A stretch of 64,000 nt of DNA, from NCBI RefSeq assembly GCF_021173675.1, contig NZ_JAIHON010000008.1, forward strand, positions 62,001 through 126,000, read 5' to 3'. Source of the DNA: Streptomyces lincolnensis. GTDB taxonomy: Bacteria > Actinomycetota > Actinomycetes > Streptomycetales > Streptomycetaceae. The notes beneath the pieces were generated by a model that was given only the letters and a program-made list of their open reading frames with translations, ran no database searches and was not told the origin of the DNA. Of this stretch, positions 50,974 through 59,567 are shown in pieces. Numbering within the stretch: position 1 is the first letter of the stretch; each line of letters opens with the position of its first letter. The translations under genes and the position numbers were made by a program.

Positions 50974-50994
50974 ATTGGACTAGACCTGTAGTCC
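50974..50994. promoter_or_regulatory. DasR-like box and inverted repeat upstream of cutC
   Basis: ATTGGACTAGACCTGT at 50974-50989 matches 12 of 16 bases of the dre consensus with the CTAGACC half intact. The overlapping GGACTA-N6-TAGTCC (50977-50994) is a perfect inverted repeat and could be a site for another dimeric regulator. It lies 31-51 bp before the cutC start. Confidence 0.5.
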
Positions 50995-51024
50995 GGCCGG
51001 TGACGACGACACGAATGGGGTCCC

Positions 51025-51702
51025 ATGAGCAAGCGTGCAGTCCTGGAGGTGATCGCCCTCACCCCCGAGGACGCCGTCGCCGCCCAGGCCGGAGGCGCGG
51101 ACCGTCTCGAACTGGTCACCGACATGGCCGCCGACGGCCTGACCCCGTCCGTCGCGGCCTTCGCCGGGATCCGGTCCGCCGTCGACCTCTCGCTGCGGGT
51201 GATGCTGCGGCTGTCGGACGGGTTCGCGGCGGGTGACGTCGACCGGCTCGTGCGGGTGGCCCAGGAGATGCGGGACGCCGGGGCCGAGGAGTTCGTCCTC
51301 GGCTTCCTCGACGCGGACGGGGCGGTGGATCTCGCGGCCGTGGAGCGCGTGATCGAGGTGCTGGACGGCTGCCGGTGGACCTTCCACCGGGCCCTCGACC
51401 ACGCGGCGGACCGGGACGCGCTGCGGAAGCAGCTGGCCGACCTGCCCGGCCTCGACACCTACCTCACGGCGGGATCGGCGGCCGGGGTCGACACCGGGCT
51501 CAACACTCTGCTCGCGGAGGCGGGGCGGTACGAGCAGCACCTGCTGGTGGGCGGGGGACTCAGGCTGGAGCACGTGCCGGTCCTCAGGGCGGCAGGCATC
51601 GACGCCTTCCACATCGGGGGCGCGGCGAGGCCGGAGGGCTGGGAGCACCCGGTGTCGGCGAAGGCGGTAGCCGAGTGGCGGCACATCCTGGACGAGCGGT
51701 GA
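51025..51702 (+). CDS. cutC: CutC-family protein
   Basis: This is a 225-residue TIM-barrel protein. VLEVIALTPEDAVAAQAGGADRLEL is the N-terminal signature, and GLTPS, FHRALDH and LVGGGLRLEHVP are the further conserved pieces. The family is named for copper homeostasis in E. coli, but the barrel looks like an enzyme or sugar-phosphate binder and its copper role is disputed. GGGG lies before the ATG. A DasR-like box upstream hints at control by amino sugars in this organism. Confidence 0.9.
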   Translation: MSKRAVLEVIALTPEDAVAAQAGGADRLELVTDMAADGLTPSVAAFAGIRSAVDLSLRVMLRLSDGFAAGDVDRLVRVAQEMRDAGAEEFVLGFLDADGAVDLAAVERVIEVLDGCRWTFHRALDHAADRDALRKQLADLPGLDTYLTAGSAAGVDTGLNTLLAEAGRYEQHLLVGGGLRLEHVPVLRAAGIDAFHIGGAARPEGWEHPVSAKAVAEWRHILDER

Positions 51703-51711
51703 CCAGTCCCA

Positions 51712-51770
51712 CTTAAGGGGCGCGGGGCTGTGTCGATATGCGGCTCCGCCGCGCGGGCGCGACCAGCCCC
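51712..51770. repeat. Dispersed intergenic repeat, copy E (long form, inverted)
   Basis: cttaaggggcgcggggctgt and gatatgcggctccgccgcg and ggcgcgaccagcccc are the reverse complement of copy C (26551-26610) with only a few changes. It lies between the convergent cutC and HelD-like genes. Confidence 0.8.
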
Positions 51771-51790
51771 CACACACCCGCACGCGACAC

Positions 51791-53839
51791 TCAAAGCTGA
51801 ACCGGCAACGGCGCCCCATGCGCCACGATCAACCCCGACACCGCCCGGGTCAACGCCACGTACAACCGCCGCAACCCGGTCCGCTCATCCGGCTCCCCAT
51901 CCACCACAGCCTGGGGCTCATCCAGCACCACGTAGTCGTACTCCAACCCCTTCGCCAGTGAAGCCGGCACCAACGTCAACCGAGTCTCCGCCGTCGTCTC
52001 CTCACCCGGCGCCAGATACCCCACCCCCGCCGCAGTCAACGCCCCCGCCAACTCCGGCACCCGCGCATCCGCAACGATCAACCCGACAGACCCCTCATTC
52101 CCCAGCAACTCCTCACACGCGGCGACGACATCCCCCACCCCCGTCGCCGTACGCACCTCGAAGAACCCCGGGTTCTCCCGCACCGAAGCGACCGGCGTCA
52201 GCCCCGGCGCGATGTGCGGCAGCAGCCGGGACGCGTACGCGATGACATCCGTCGGCACCCGGAACCCCGCCGTCAGCTCCTCGATCACCCCGTCCGACTT
52301 CCCGAGATGCCCCAACGCCTCGTCCCAACTCCGCGTGGCCCAGGGCGTGGTGCCCTGGGCGAGGTCACCGAGAACCGTCGCGGAACCGGTCGTGCAGCGC
52401 CGCCCCACCGCCCGGTACTGCATCGGGGAGAGATCCTGCGCCTCGTCCAGCACCACATGCCCGAGGGAGTGCGTGCGCTCGACGATGTCCCGCGTCTCGT
52501 CGATCAACACCGCGTCCGCCGGGGACCACTTCGCGGACTTCACCGAGCGCACGACCTTCGCCCACAGGATGGTCTTCTGCTCGTCCTCGCTCAACAACCC
52601 CTCCGCGTGGGCGGCGAGGAAGTCCGCGTCGGTCAGCAGCCGCAGGACCAGCTTCGCCGGATCCACCGGCGGCCAGATCGCCTTCACCGCCGCCTTGACC
52701 GCGCTGTTGCGGGCCACCGCGTCCTGCACCCGGTCGTCCGGGGCCTCGCCGGACCGCTCCATCTGCACCAGCACCGCGTGCGCGATGCGCTGCGGGAGGG
52801 CGTCGCGGGCGGCGCCGTAGCGGATGTCGCGGGCGAGCAACTCGCGGACCATGTCCTCCAGTTCGTACGCCGGGACGCGCCACCGCCGGGAGCCGCGCAC
52901 CACGACGACCGGTTCCGTGGGCATGGTCACGTGGGAGTACACGGCCCGCCGCAGCACCTCGGCCATCCGGGCGTCGCCCTTGACGACCGCCGCCGCCGTG
53001 TCGTCCGTACCGCGTACCTCGACGTGCGCCACCAGGTCGTCGACGGTGGCCTGGCGGACCGTCAACTCGCCCAGGGCGGGCAGGACCTGTTCGATGTAGT
53101 GGAGGAAGGACCGGTTCGGTCCGATGACCAGCGTGCCGGTGCGGGCGAGCCGCTCGCGATGGGCGTAGAGGAGATACGCGACCCGGTGGAGGCCGACGGC
53201 CGTCTTTCCGGTCCCCGGGCCGCCCTGCACGCACACCGTGCCGCCGAGCCCGGAGCGGACGATCTCGTCCTGCTCGGGCTGGATGGTCGCCACGATGTCG
53301 CGCATCGGGCCGACGCGGGGACGCTCGATCTCCCGCTGGAGGAGCTTGCTGGTGGCCGCCGCCTCGGCGGGGTCGGAGAGGTGCTCGTCCTCGTACGCGG
53401 TCAGGTCGCCGCCGGTGTAGCCGAAGCGGCGGCGCAGCCCGACGTCCATCGGGTCCTTCTTGGAGGCCCGGTAGAACGGCTGCGAGACCGGCGCACGCCA
53501 GTCGATGACCATCGGGTCGCCGTCCTGGTCGTGGACGTGGCGCCGCCCGATGTAGAAGCGCTCCCCTTCCGCCCCCTCGGCCCGGTCGGAGCCGGGCGCG
53601 TGCAGGTAGTCGAGGCGGCCGAAGAACAGCGGGGTGTCGCTGAGGTCGGCGAGGGCCTTGATGCGGTCGTCGATCTGGCGGGAGAGGACCTCGGCGTTGA
53701 CCCAGTTCGCGGTGACGTCGGTGATGTCGAGGGACTCCACGTCCTCGCGCATGGCGCGCAGGGCCGTGCGGGACGCGGCGAGGTGGGAGCGCTCGCGGGA
53801 GAGGGGATCGTCGGCGGGCGTGGGCGTAGGCGTGGACAA
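51791..53839 (-). CDS. HelD-type RNA polymerase-recycling motor ATPase (UvrD/Rep-like)
   Basis: This 682-residue SF1-type ATPase has an N-terminal helical arm (SHLAASRTALRAMREDVESL), which in HelD enters the RNA polymerase secondary channel. The next segment is SDTPLFFGRLDY...FYIGRRHV...DWRAPV, typical of HelD. Walker A is GGPGTGKTAV, the Walker B-like VVLDEAQDLSPMQY follows, and AKGLEYDYVVLDEP with LYVALTRA is near the end. It releases stalled polymerase; some relatives (HelR) protect against rifamycins, but no rifamycin-associated element was seen upstream. Start TTG 53839 is chosen because GGAGG is seven bases before it and no ATG or GTG fits the family N-terminus. Confidence 0.88.
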   Translation of the reverse strand: MSTPTPTPADDPLSRERSHLAASRTALRAMREDVESLDITDVTANWVNAEVLSRQIDDRIKALADLSDTPLFFGRLDYLHAPGSDRAEGAEGERFYIGRRHVHDQDGDPMVIDWRAPVSQPFYRASKKDPMDVGLRRRFGYTGGDLTAYEDEHLSDPAEAAATSKLLQREIERPRVGPMRDIVATIQPEQDEIVRSGLGGTVCVQGGPGTGKTAVGLHRVAYLLYAHRERLARTGTLVIGPNRSFLHYIEQVLPALGELTVRQATVDDLVAHVEVRGTDDTAAAVVKGDARMAEVLRRAVYSHVTMPTEPVVVVRGSRRWRVPAYELEDMVRELLARDIRYGAARDALPQRIAHAVLVQMERSGEAPDDRVQDAVARNSAVKAAVKAIWPPVDPAKLVLRLLTDADFLAAHAEGLLSEDEQKTILWAKVVRSVKSAKWSPADAVLIDETRDIVERTHSLGHVVLDEAQDLSPMQYRAVGRRCTTGSATVLGDLAQGTTPWATRSWDEALGHLGKSDGVIEELTAGFRVPTDVIAYASRLLPHIAPGLTPVASVRENPGFFEVRTATGVGDVVAACEELLGNEGSVGLIVADARVPELAGALTAAGVGYLAPGEETTAETRLTLVPASLAKGLEYDYVVLDEPQAVVDGEPDERTGLRRLYVALTRAVSGLIVAHGAPLPVQL

Positions 53840-54013
53840 GGGGGTGCCTCCGGGAGGACTGCAAGGTGCGTACTGCGAGAGATGCCGGCCGGTTTCCGTC
53901 CGGTCGGCGGCGCTCCGGGAGGAGGCGGGCAAGAGCGGGGATTCTAGGCGAGCGGGGGCGCGGGAGGCCAACCGTTTTCCCGCCCCCGCGCTGTGCCTCG
54001 CGCCGTTCCTGTG

Positions 54014-54031
54014 CCGTCCCCTAGGGGACGG
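54014..54031. promoter_or_regulatory. 18-bp perfect palindrome in the HelD/small-protein divergent gap
   Basis: ccgtcccctaggggacgg is fully self-complementary. It lies 111 bp before the small protein gene and about 175 bp before the HelD start, in a 302-bp gene-free gap. The gap also holds TAGAAT on the minus strand (about 53940-53945), a possible HelD -10, and C/G-rich inverted pieces. A dimeric regulator site is the most likely reading. Confidence 0.5.
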
Positions 54032-54141
54032 GCCCCTCCACCCTGAGGGCAGTGGGTCACTCCTGAGTACTACGCGATGACCACGACGGTTCGCCCCACA
54101 GACCGATGCTCTCCTTATGCCTGAAAAGGGACCATGGAGAC

Positions 54142-54321
54142 ATGAGTGCAGCGACCTTCACCCCGGCCCCCGGTCGCCCGTCCGGCGCGACCTCCCTCTC
54201 CGACGCCCCCCGCCACCGCCTCGGCGACGCCCTGCGCGCCGTGCGCGTCTTCGCCGGCGCCGCCTTCGACGTGATCATCCTCGGCGAGTACGGCGAGGAA
54301 GCCGGCATACGCCGTAAGTGA
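54142..54321 (+). CDS. Small conserved hypothetical protein (59 aa)
   Basis: This 59-residue protein has a disordered Pro/Ser/Thr-rich start and a helical end (HRLGDALRAVRVFAGAAFDVIILGEY). The second half is hydrophobic enough for a membrane-peripheral or short transmembrane helix. No family recognised. ATG 54142 follows a GGAG that is rather close (two bases) and an AAAAGGGACC further back; GTG or ATG further upstream are less likely. It stands between two nucleic-acid helicase genes, convergent with XPB. Confidence 0.65.
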   Translation: MSAATFTPAPGRPSGATSLSDAPRHRLGDALRAVRVFAGAAFDVIILGEYGEEAGIRRK

Positions 54322-54356
54322 CCCGGCGTATGCCGTAAGGCATCCCGCGTACGCCT

Positions 54357-56000
54357 CTAGCCCTCCGCCAACAGCTCGTCCGCGTCCATGATCCGGTACG
54401 CGTACCCCTGTTCCGCCAGGAACCGCTGCCGATGCGCCGCGAAGTCCTGGTCGATGGTGTCCCTGGCGACCACCGAGTAGAAGTGGGCCTGGTGTCCGTC
54501 GGCCTTCGGCCGCAGCACCCGCCCCAGCCGCTGCGCCTCCTCCTGGCGCGACCCGAAGGTGCCCGAGACCTGGATGGCGACCGTCGCCTCCGGCAGGTCG
54601 ATGGAGAAGTTCGCCACCTTGGACACCACCAGCACGCTGATCTCGCCCTCCCGGAAGGCGTCGAAGAGCTTCTCGCGCTGGGCGTTCGACGTCTCACCCT
54701 TGATCACGGGCGCGTTCAGATGCTCCCCCAGCTCGTCCAGCTGGTCGATGTACTGCCCGATGACGAGGATCTGCTGCCCGGCGAACCGCCGCACGATCGC
54801 CTCCGTGACCTTCCGCTTGGTCGCGGTCGTCGCACAGAAGCGGTACTTCTCCTCCGTCTCGGCGGTGGCGTACGCGAGCCGCTCGGAGTCGGTGAGGTTG
54901 ACCCGCACCTCGACACAGTCCGCGGGCGCGATGTAGCCCTGCGCCTCGATCTCCTTCCAGGGAGCGTCGAACCGCTTCGGCCCGATGAGGGAGAAGACGT
55001 CGGACTCCCGCCCGTCCTCCCGCACCAGGGTGGCCGTCAGACCGAGCCGCCGCCGCGCCTGGAGGTCCGCGGTGAACTTGAAGACCGGCGCGGGCAGCAG
55101 GTGCACCTCGTCGTAGAGGATCAGGCCCCAGTCCCGGGAGTCGAAGAGCTCCAGGTGCGGGTAGACACCCTTCCGCCGGGTCGTCAGCACCTGGTAGGTG
55201 GCGATGGTGACCGGCCGGATCTCCTTCTTCGTCCCGCTGTACTCGCCGATCTCGTCCTCGGTCAGCGAGGTCCGCTTCACCAGCTCGTGCTTCCACTGCC
55301 GTGCCGAGACGGTGTTGGTGACGAGGATCAGGGTGGTCGACTTTGCCTGCGCCATGGACCCGGCGCCGACGAGGGTCTTGCCCGCGCCGCAGGGCAGGAC
55401 GACGACCCCGCTGCCGCCGTGCCAGAAGTTCTCCACCGCCTGCTTCTGGTACGGCCTGAGGGCCCAGCCGTCCTCGACCAGCTCGATCGCGTGCGCCTCG
55501 CCGTCCACGTACCCGGCGAGGTCCTCGGCCGGCCAGCCCAGCTTCAGCAGCGTCTGCTTGATCTGCCCGCGCTCGGAGGGGTGCACGGCCACGGTGTCCG
55601 GGTCGATGCGGTTGCCGACCAGCGGGGCGACCCGCTTGGAGCGCAGGATCTCCTCCAGCACCGGGCGGTCGGTGGTCGTCAGGACCAGTCCGTGCGCCGG
55701 GTGCTTGCTGAGGGTCAGCCGACCGTAGCGGTCCATCGTCTCGGCGATGTCGACCAGCAGCGCGTGCGGCACCGGGTAGCGGCTGTACTCCACCAGCGCG
55801 TCCACGACCTGCTCGGCGTCGTGCCCGGCGGCGCGCGCGTTCCACAGGCCGAGCGGGGTCACCCGGTAGGTGTGGATGTGCTCGGGTGCCCGCTCCAGCT
55901 CCGCGAAGGGCGCGATGGCCCGACGGCAGTCGTCGGCCCGCTCGTGGTCGACTTCCAGGAGCAGGGTCTTGTCGGACTGGACGATGAGTGGACCATTCAC
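54357..56000 (-). CDS. DNA repair helicase XPB (Ercc3-like)
   Basis: This 547-residue superfamily 2 helicase has a damage-recognition-like N-terminus (residues 1-180). Then come the Q-side ALRPYQKQAVENFW, motif I VLPCGAGKTLVGAG, motif Ia LVTNTVSARQWKHEL, and motif II written YDEVHLLPA (DEVH box). Motif III is LGLTATLVREDGRESDVFSLIG and motif VI is QEEAQRLGRVLRPK. In archaea and actinobacteria XPB unwinds 3'-5' and is tied to nucleotide-excision repair. GTG 56000 is preferred over GTG 56009 because AAAGGG is eight bases before it. It is near another helicase-associated gene on the same strand. Confidence 0.93.
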   Translation of the reverse strand: MNGPLIVQSDKTLLLEVDHERADDCRRAIAPFAELERAPEHIHTYRVTPLGLWNARAAGHDAEQVVDALVEYSRYPVPHALLVDIAETMDRYGRLTLSKHPAHGLVLTTTDRPVLEEILRSKRVAPLVGNRIDPDTVAVHPSERGQIKQTLLKLGWPAEDLAGYVDGEAHAIELVEDGWALRPYQKQAVENFWHGGSGVVVLPCGAGKTLVGAGSMAQAKSTTLILVTNTVSARQWKHELVKRTSLTEDEIGEYSGTKKEIRPVTIATYQVLTTRRKGVYPHLELFDSRDWGLILYDEVHLLPAPVFKFTADLQARRRLGLTATLVREDGRESDVFSLIGPKRFDAPWKEIEAQGYIAPADCVEVRVNLTDSERLAYATAETEEKYRFCATTATKRKVTEAIVRRFAGQQILVIGQYIDQLDELGEHLNAPVIKGETSNAQREKLFDAFREGEISVLVVSKVANFSIDLPEATVAIQVSGTFGSRQEEAQRLGRVLRPKADGHQAHFYSVVARDTIDQDFAAHRQRFLAEQGYAYRIMDADELLAEG

Positions 56001-56128
56001 ACGCGGCACCCTTTCCGTAGGCCGTCAGTCTCGGCCAAACGTCCAGTGTGCCTGATCGCCGCGCACAGGTTCCTCTCCCGTACGCGGCGGATCATGCGGC
56101 GGGGCACCCGGTGGGCTCCCGTGCCGGG

Positions 56129-56362
56129 CTACTTCAGCGAGGGCAGGGCGATCGTGTTGATCAGGGGCCCTTCGACGGTGACCCCCTCGGTGATCAGCGG
56201 TTCGACCCCGGCGGCCGGGATCGGCAGCGGGAGCGCGGCAGCGGAGGGCGCGGCCGAGGCCTCGGGAGCGAGCGCGCCGACCAGCGCGGCGGCGGAGAGC
56301 AGGGCCGTTACGGAGACGGCGACGGCGGTGGCGCGGGCGGGGACGGGGATCTTGGAGCGCAT
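56129..56362 (-). CDS. Small secreted peptide 1 (77 aa precursor)
   Basis: The 77-residue precursor has an N-terminal basic stretch (MRSKIPVPAR), a hydrophobic core and an ASA-like cleavage site near residue 37. The mature part of about 40 residues is Ala/Pro/Leu-rich, acidic at two Glu and without Cys (ends INTIALPSLK). No family recognised. ATG 56362 has AAAGG about twelve bases upstream; a GTG at 56383 is in frame. It is next to a second tiny secreted peptide gene on the same strand. Confidence 0.6.
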   Translation of the reverse strand: MRSKIPVPARATAVAVSVTALLSAAALVGALAPEASAAPSAAALPLPIPAAGVEPLITEGVTVEGPLINTIALPSLK

Positions 56363-56481
56363 GGGGACGTGCAGGCCTTTCACGGACGTACGGACGTACA
56401 GCAGCGGCTGTACCCAAGGGGAGGGGGAAGGCCGGGCCGGCCCGGACAGCGGAGGCCGGCCCGAGGGACGAGCGCGGCGGG

Positions 56482-56610
56482 TCAGATCTGCGGCGTCTCG
56501 ATGACCAGGCCGGCGACGTCGATGCCGACGGCGGCGGCCTGGGTGGCGAAGGCGCCGATCAGCAGGGCGGTGGCGGTCAGAACGGCGGCGACACGACGGG
56601 CAGCGCGCAT
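56482..56610 (-). CDS. Very small secreted peptide 2 (42 aa precursor)
   Basis: The 42-residue precursor begins MRAARRVAAVLTATALLIG with signal cleavage expected after about residue 26 (TQAAA). That leaves a mature peptide of only about 15 residues ending IETPQI. AGAGGAAG is eight bases before the ATG, good support for translation despite the size. The mature part resembles the C-terminal half of peptide 1 only in being hydrophobic with alternating Ile/Val and Glu. The 214 bases upstream have a GGGGTGA-tc-TCACCCC hairpin (56782-56797) and no other gene. Confidence 0.55.
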   Translation of the reverse strand: MRAARRVAAVLTATALLIGAFATQAAAVGIDVAGLVIETPQI

Positions 56611-56824
56611 GAGGCGGCTTCCTCTCTTGCAGGCCCCGGGCCCGCTGCGAGCGGCCCGGAGTTGATCAGGACATCCCGTGGCTGCCCTGCGCCTTCCGCC
56701 GGAATGCGGCGCGCCGATCAAGCTCCCTCATGGGTGGGAAGTCTCCGGCGTGGCGTGCATGATCACGGACGTACACCCGCAGGGGTGATCTCACCCCGCA
56801 CGACGCCCGCACCACCGGAAGCTC

Positions 56825-59365
56825 CTACTCCTCCGCCAGCTCCGCCACTCCCGTCACCCGGTGCAGCGGGTACGTGCGGACCTCGTCGGCGGTGTGGTCG
56901 TAGGCCGTGACGAAGCCGCCCTCGACGCGGATGGGGGCGATGACGCGCTGGCTGGCGGAGCCCTCGGCGTTGACGTAGCCGATCCAGAGGGCCTCGCCGG
57001 TGAGGACGGCGGCCTGCATGGTGGCGAGGGTCTCGGCGGAGCTGGTGCGGGGCAGTGCGCCGCCGTCCGCCGGGGTGGCGGTGGGCTTGCGGGGCGTGGT
57101 GGAGGCCAGGTCGCCGGCGCGGATGGCGCGGATCGCGGCGGTCAGGAGGGTCGCGTCGGGGACCGGCGGGCCGTCCGGGACGGGCTCGGGGGCGGTGCGC
57201 GGCGGGGTGCGGTGGGCGAGGGCGCGGGTGATCAGGACGTCGCCCTCGGCGGACTCGGCGGCCGGTGCGAAGCCCATCGCGCGCAGTCCGTCGAGGAGCG
57301 TGGCCGGATCGGCCTGGGTGGCCAGCACGGTCGGGGCCAGGCGCCGCAGCCGCAGGCCCGCCGCCCGCTTGTCCGCCATGATCTCGTTGAGCAGCGCGTC
57401 GTCGTCGCAGCGGACGTAGGCGGAGGCCGAGCCGACCCGCAGGTGGCCGTGCCGGCGGGCCACGTCGTCGATCAGGTACGCCAGCGGTTGCGGGACCGGC
57501 GTACGGGAGTGCTCGGCGAGGAAGGCGTGCAGGTCGGAGGCGGCGCGACCGGAGTCGAGGGCGCGGCGCACCGAGCCGGGCGTGAAGCGGTAGACGGTCG
57601 CCCCGCCCTTGGACTCGACGTCCGCGAGCACGTCCAGCATGTCGGCCAGCGGGCGCTTGAGCGGTCCGGGCGCGACGGCCGTCAGGTCGGCCTGGAGCAG
57701 GACGTGGTCCAGCGGTTCGGGCAGCAGCGGGGCCAGCAGCCGGCCGGCCGCGGCGGTGGCGACCGCCTGCTCGGTGGGGGAGAGGGGTTCCACGACGGTG
57801 GGCACGTGGTGGACCGGCAGCTTGTCACCGGGCCCCGACGGCTCCTCGGCCGCCGTCGGAACGGCCGCCTGCGGGACGGCCGCCGCGGCCCCCAGCAGGG
57901 CCCGCCCGTGCGCCGAGAGCGCGCCCCGCCCGGTCACCCCGAGCAGCTCCGCCTCGGTCAGCGTCCACCGGGCGAGCCGCCCGCGCAGGTCGTCCTCCCG
58001 CTGGGGTCCGCGCAGGGGGCGCTCCCACCGCAGCCGGGCCAGTACCGAATCGGCGCTCGGGGAGGCGCCCTCCGGCAGTCCGGCCAGCAGGGTCAGCACC
58101 CGGTGCCGCACCTCGGGGGCGGCCGAGCGGTCCAGGCCGGGCCCGAGCGCCGACAACGTACGGTCCTTGGCGTCCCGCCCGCCCACCAGCCCCGCCGTCC
58201 GGGTCGCCGTCAGCCACGCCTGAGCGAGCCGGGCCCAGCGCTGCGGCGCGGGCTGCTCCAGCCACTCGTCGTAGGCGGGGGTGGCCGCGTACCGCTCGTC
58301 GGCCTCGCCGTCCGAGGCCAGCAGCCCGGCCGCGTAGGCGAGCTCGACCCAGAAGGCGGCGATCGGCTCGGACACGTCCAGGGCGACGGCCGTCCGCTTC
58401 AGGTCGCGGACGCTGAGCCCGCCGGCCCGCAGCACGGTCGGCCCGCCCTCGTCCCAGTCCTTCAGCAGCTCCTCGACGGTCGCGAGCGCGGTGTACGCCT
58501 GCCCGGCCGCCGTTCCGTCCACAACCTGTGGACGGTGCGTGCCCGCGGCTTCCACGGCGGGCGGCAGCGGCTCGGTCGCGCGGTGCGCGCGCCCCGCCCG
58601 CAGATGCAGCGCCACCTCACGCGGGAGTACGACCGTCCCCGGTGCAGTCGGCAGCAGCAGCCCCCGGTCCAGGAGCCAGCGCACATGGGCGGCCGGCTCG
58701 GCGGTGACCTGCCCGTACGGCGGCCCCCACACCAGCCGGGACAGCACCTCCCGGGACTCCGGCGGGGCCTCGGCGAGCAGCGCGGCCATGCGTCCGCGGT
58801 CGCCGAACAGGCCGGTGAGCGCGGTCACCGCGGACACCGAGTCATGGGTGGAGGGCAGGCCCGCCGCCGTCACGATCTCCTGGATGCGGCCCGGCGACAT
58901 GCCCGCCGTGGCCTCCTGCACCGTCGGGCCGAGGCCGGTGGGGGACGGGTACTGCGGGGTGGGCGCGAGCAGTTCGCGGGCGGTGCGGACCAGCCGCAGC
59001 CGGTCGTCCGCGCCCCACACCAGGGCCTGCTCGCGCAGGGTGGCCAGGGCCCGGGGCAGCGCGCCGACGACCGCCGGATCGCCGTCGTCGCCGGCCAGCA
59101 GGGAGAGCAGTTCCTCGTACGGCGCCGGTTCGCCCGCCACGGCCAGCGCCTCCGCCGTCTGGAGGGCGAACCGGTCCAGGCGCTCCAGGGCGCGGACCAC
59201 GGACGCCCGGGTGCCGGCGCGGGTGGCGAGCTGGGTCAGGTCGGTGGGGACGGGGGTGATGAGGTCCGGGCGGGCGCGCAGGAGCGCGGCGAGGGACCCG
59301 TCGTCCCGTGCGCGGAGCGCCTCCGCGAGGGACCGGGGTACCGCCGGCTTCTCATCGCTGCTCAT
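56825..59365 (-). CDS. Helicase-associated (Helicase_C_3) protein with C-terminal WYL-like domain
   Basis: This is an 846-residue actinobacterial protein. The N-terminal 1-200 is helical with repeated winged-helix-like segments (LTQLATRAGTRASVVRALERL). A central part, about 480-700, includes LLQADLTAVAPGPLKRPLADML and VYRFTPGSVRRALDSGRAASDL, the Helicase_C_3/XPB-associated module. The end (ALWIGYVNAEGSASQRVIAPIRV, YDHTADEVRTYPLHRV) is WYL-like, a nucleic-acid or ligand sensor. No helicase motor motifs were found. Its role is probably in DNA repair with XPB encoded downstream. ATG 59365 has TACCGT seven bases upstream. Confidence 0.83.
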   Translation of the reverse strand: MSSDEKPAVPRSLAEALRARDDGSLAALLRARPDLITPVPTDLTQLATRAGTRASVVRALERLDRFALQTAEALAVAGEPAPYEELLSLLAGDDGDPAVVGALPRALATLREQALVWGADDRLRLVRTARELLAPTPQYPSPTGLGPTVQEATAGMSPGRIQEIVTAAGLPSTHDSVSAVTALTGLFGDRGRMAALLAEAPPESREVLSRLVWGPPYGQVTAEPAAHVRWLLDRGLLLPTAPGTVVLPREVALHLRAGRAHRATEPLPPAVEAAGTHRPQVVDGTAAGQAYTALATVEELLKDWDEGGPTVLRAGGLSVRDLKRTAVALDVSEPIAAFWVELAYAAGLLASDGEADERYAATPAYDEWLEQPAPQRWARLAQAWLTATRTAGLVGGRDAKDRTLSALGPGLDRSAAPEVRHRVLTLLAGLPEGASPSADSVLARLRWERPLRGPQREDDLRGRLARWTLTEAELLGVTGRGALSAHGRALLGAAAAVPQAAVPTAAEEPSGPGDKLPVHHVPTVVEPLSPTEQAVATAAAGRLLAPLLPEPLDHVLLQADLTAVAPGPLKRPLADMLDVLADVESKGGATVYRFTPGSVRRALDSGRAASDLHAFLAEHSRTPVPQPLAYLIDDVARRHGHLRVGSASAYVRCDDDALLNEIMADKRAAGLRLRRLAPTVLATQADPATLLDGLRAMGFAPAAESAEGDVLITRALAHRTPPRTAPEPVPDGPPVPDATLLTAAIRAIRAGDLASTTPRKPTATPADGGALPRTSSAETLATMQAAVLTGEALWIGYVNAEGSASQRVIAPIRVEGGFVTAYDHTADEVRTYPLHRVTGVAELAEE

Positions 59366-59567
59366 CCGGTCAACGGTAGCGGGTGGCCTGTGCGGCGGGT
59401 GCACGTCAGGCGAACGAAACGTTGCCCAGGTGACCCCGGGATGAACTTCCGCCGGAGGATTTCCGCGGCCCTGGCAACGCTTCGCCCGCACTCGTCACCC
59501 TGGGCACCCTGACAACTACTCGGCCCTTCAACCATCGGCCGGGTCAAGGGGATGGGGGGATCCCGGG

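Noticed and set aside
53840..53971. GTG/ATG-initiated longer form of the HelD-type gene
   Set aside because: The extra 44 residues are low-complexity and cross a possible -10; the ribosome site points to TTG 53839.
53840..54141. Rifamycin-associated element upstream of the HelD-type gene
   Set aside because: No inverted repeat resembling the known element was found, so HelR-type rifamycin inducibility is not claimed.
56782..56797. GGGGTGA-tc-TCACCCC as a promoter operator for peptide 2
   Set aside because: It lies within 30 bases of the end of the helicase-associated gene's downstream side and is about 170 bp from the peptide start; terminator-like use for the upstream gene is as likely, so no operator is claimed.
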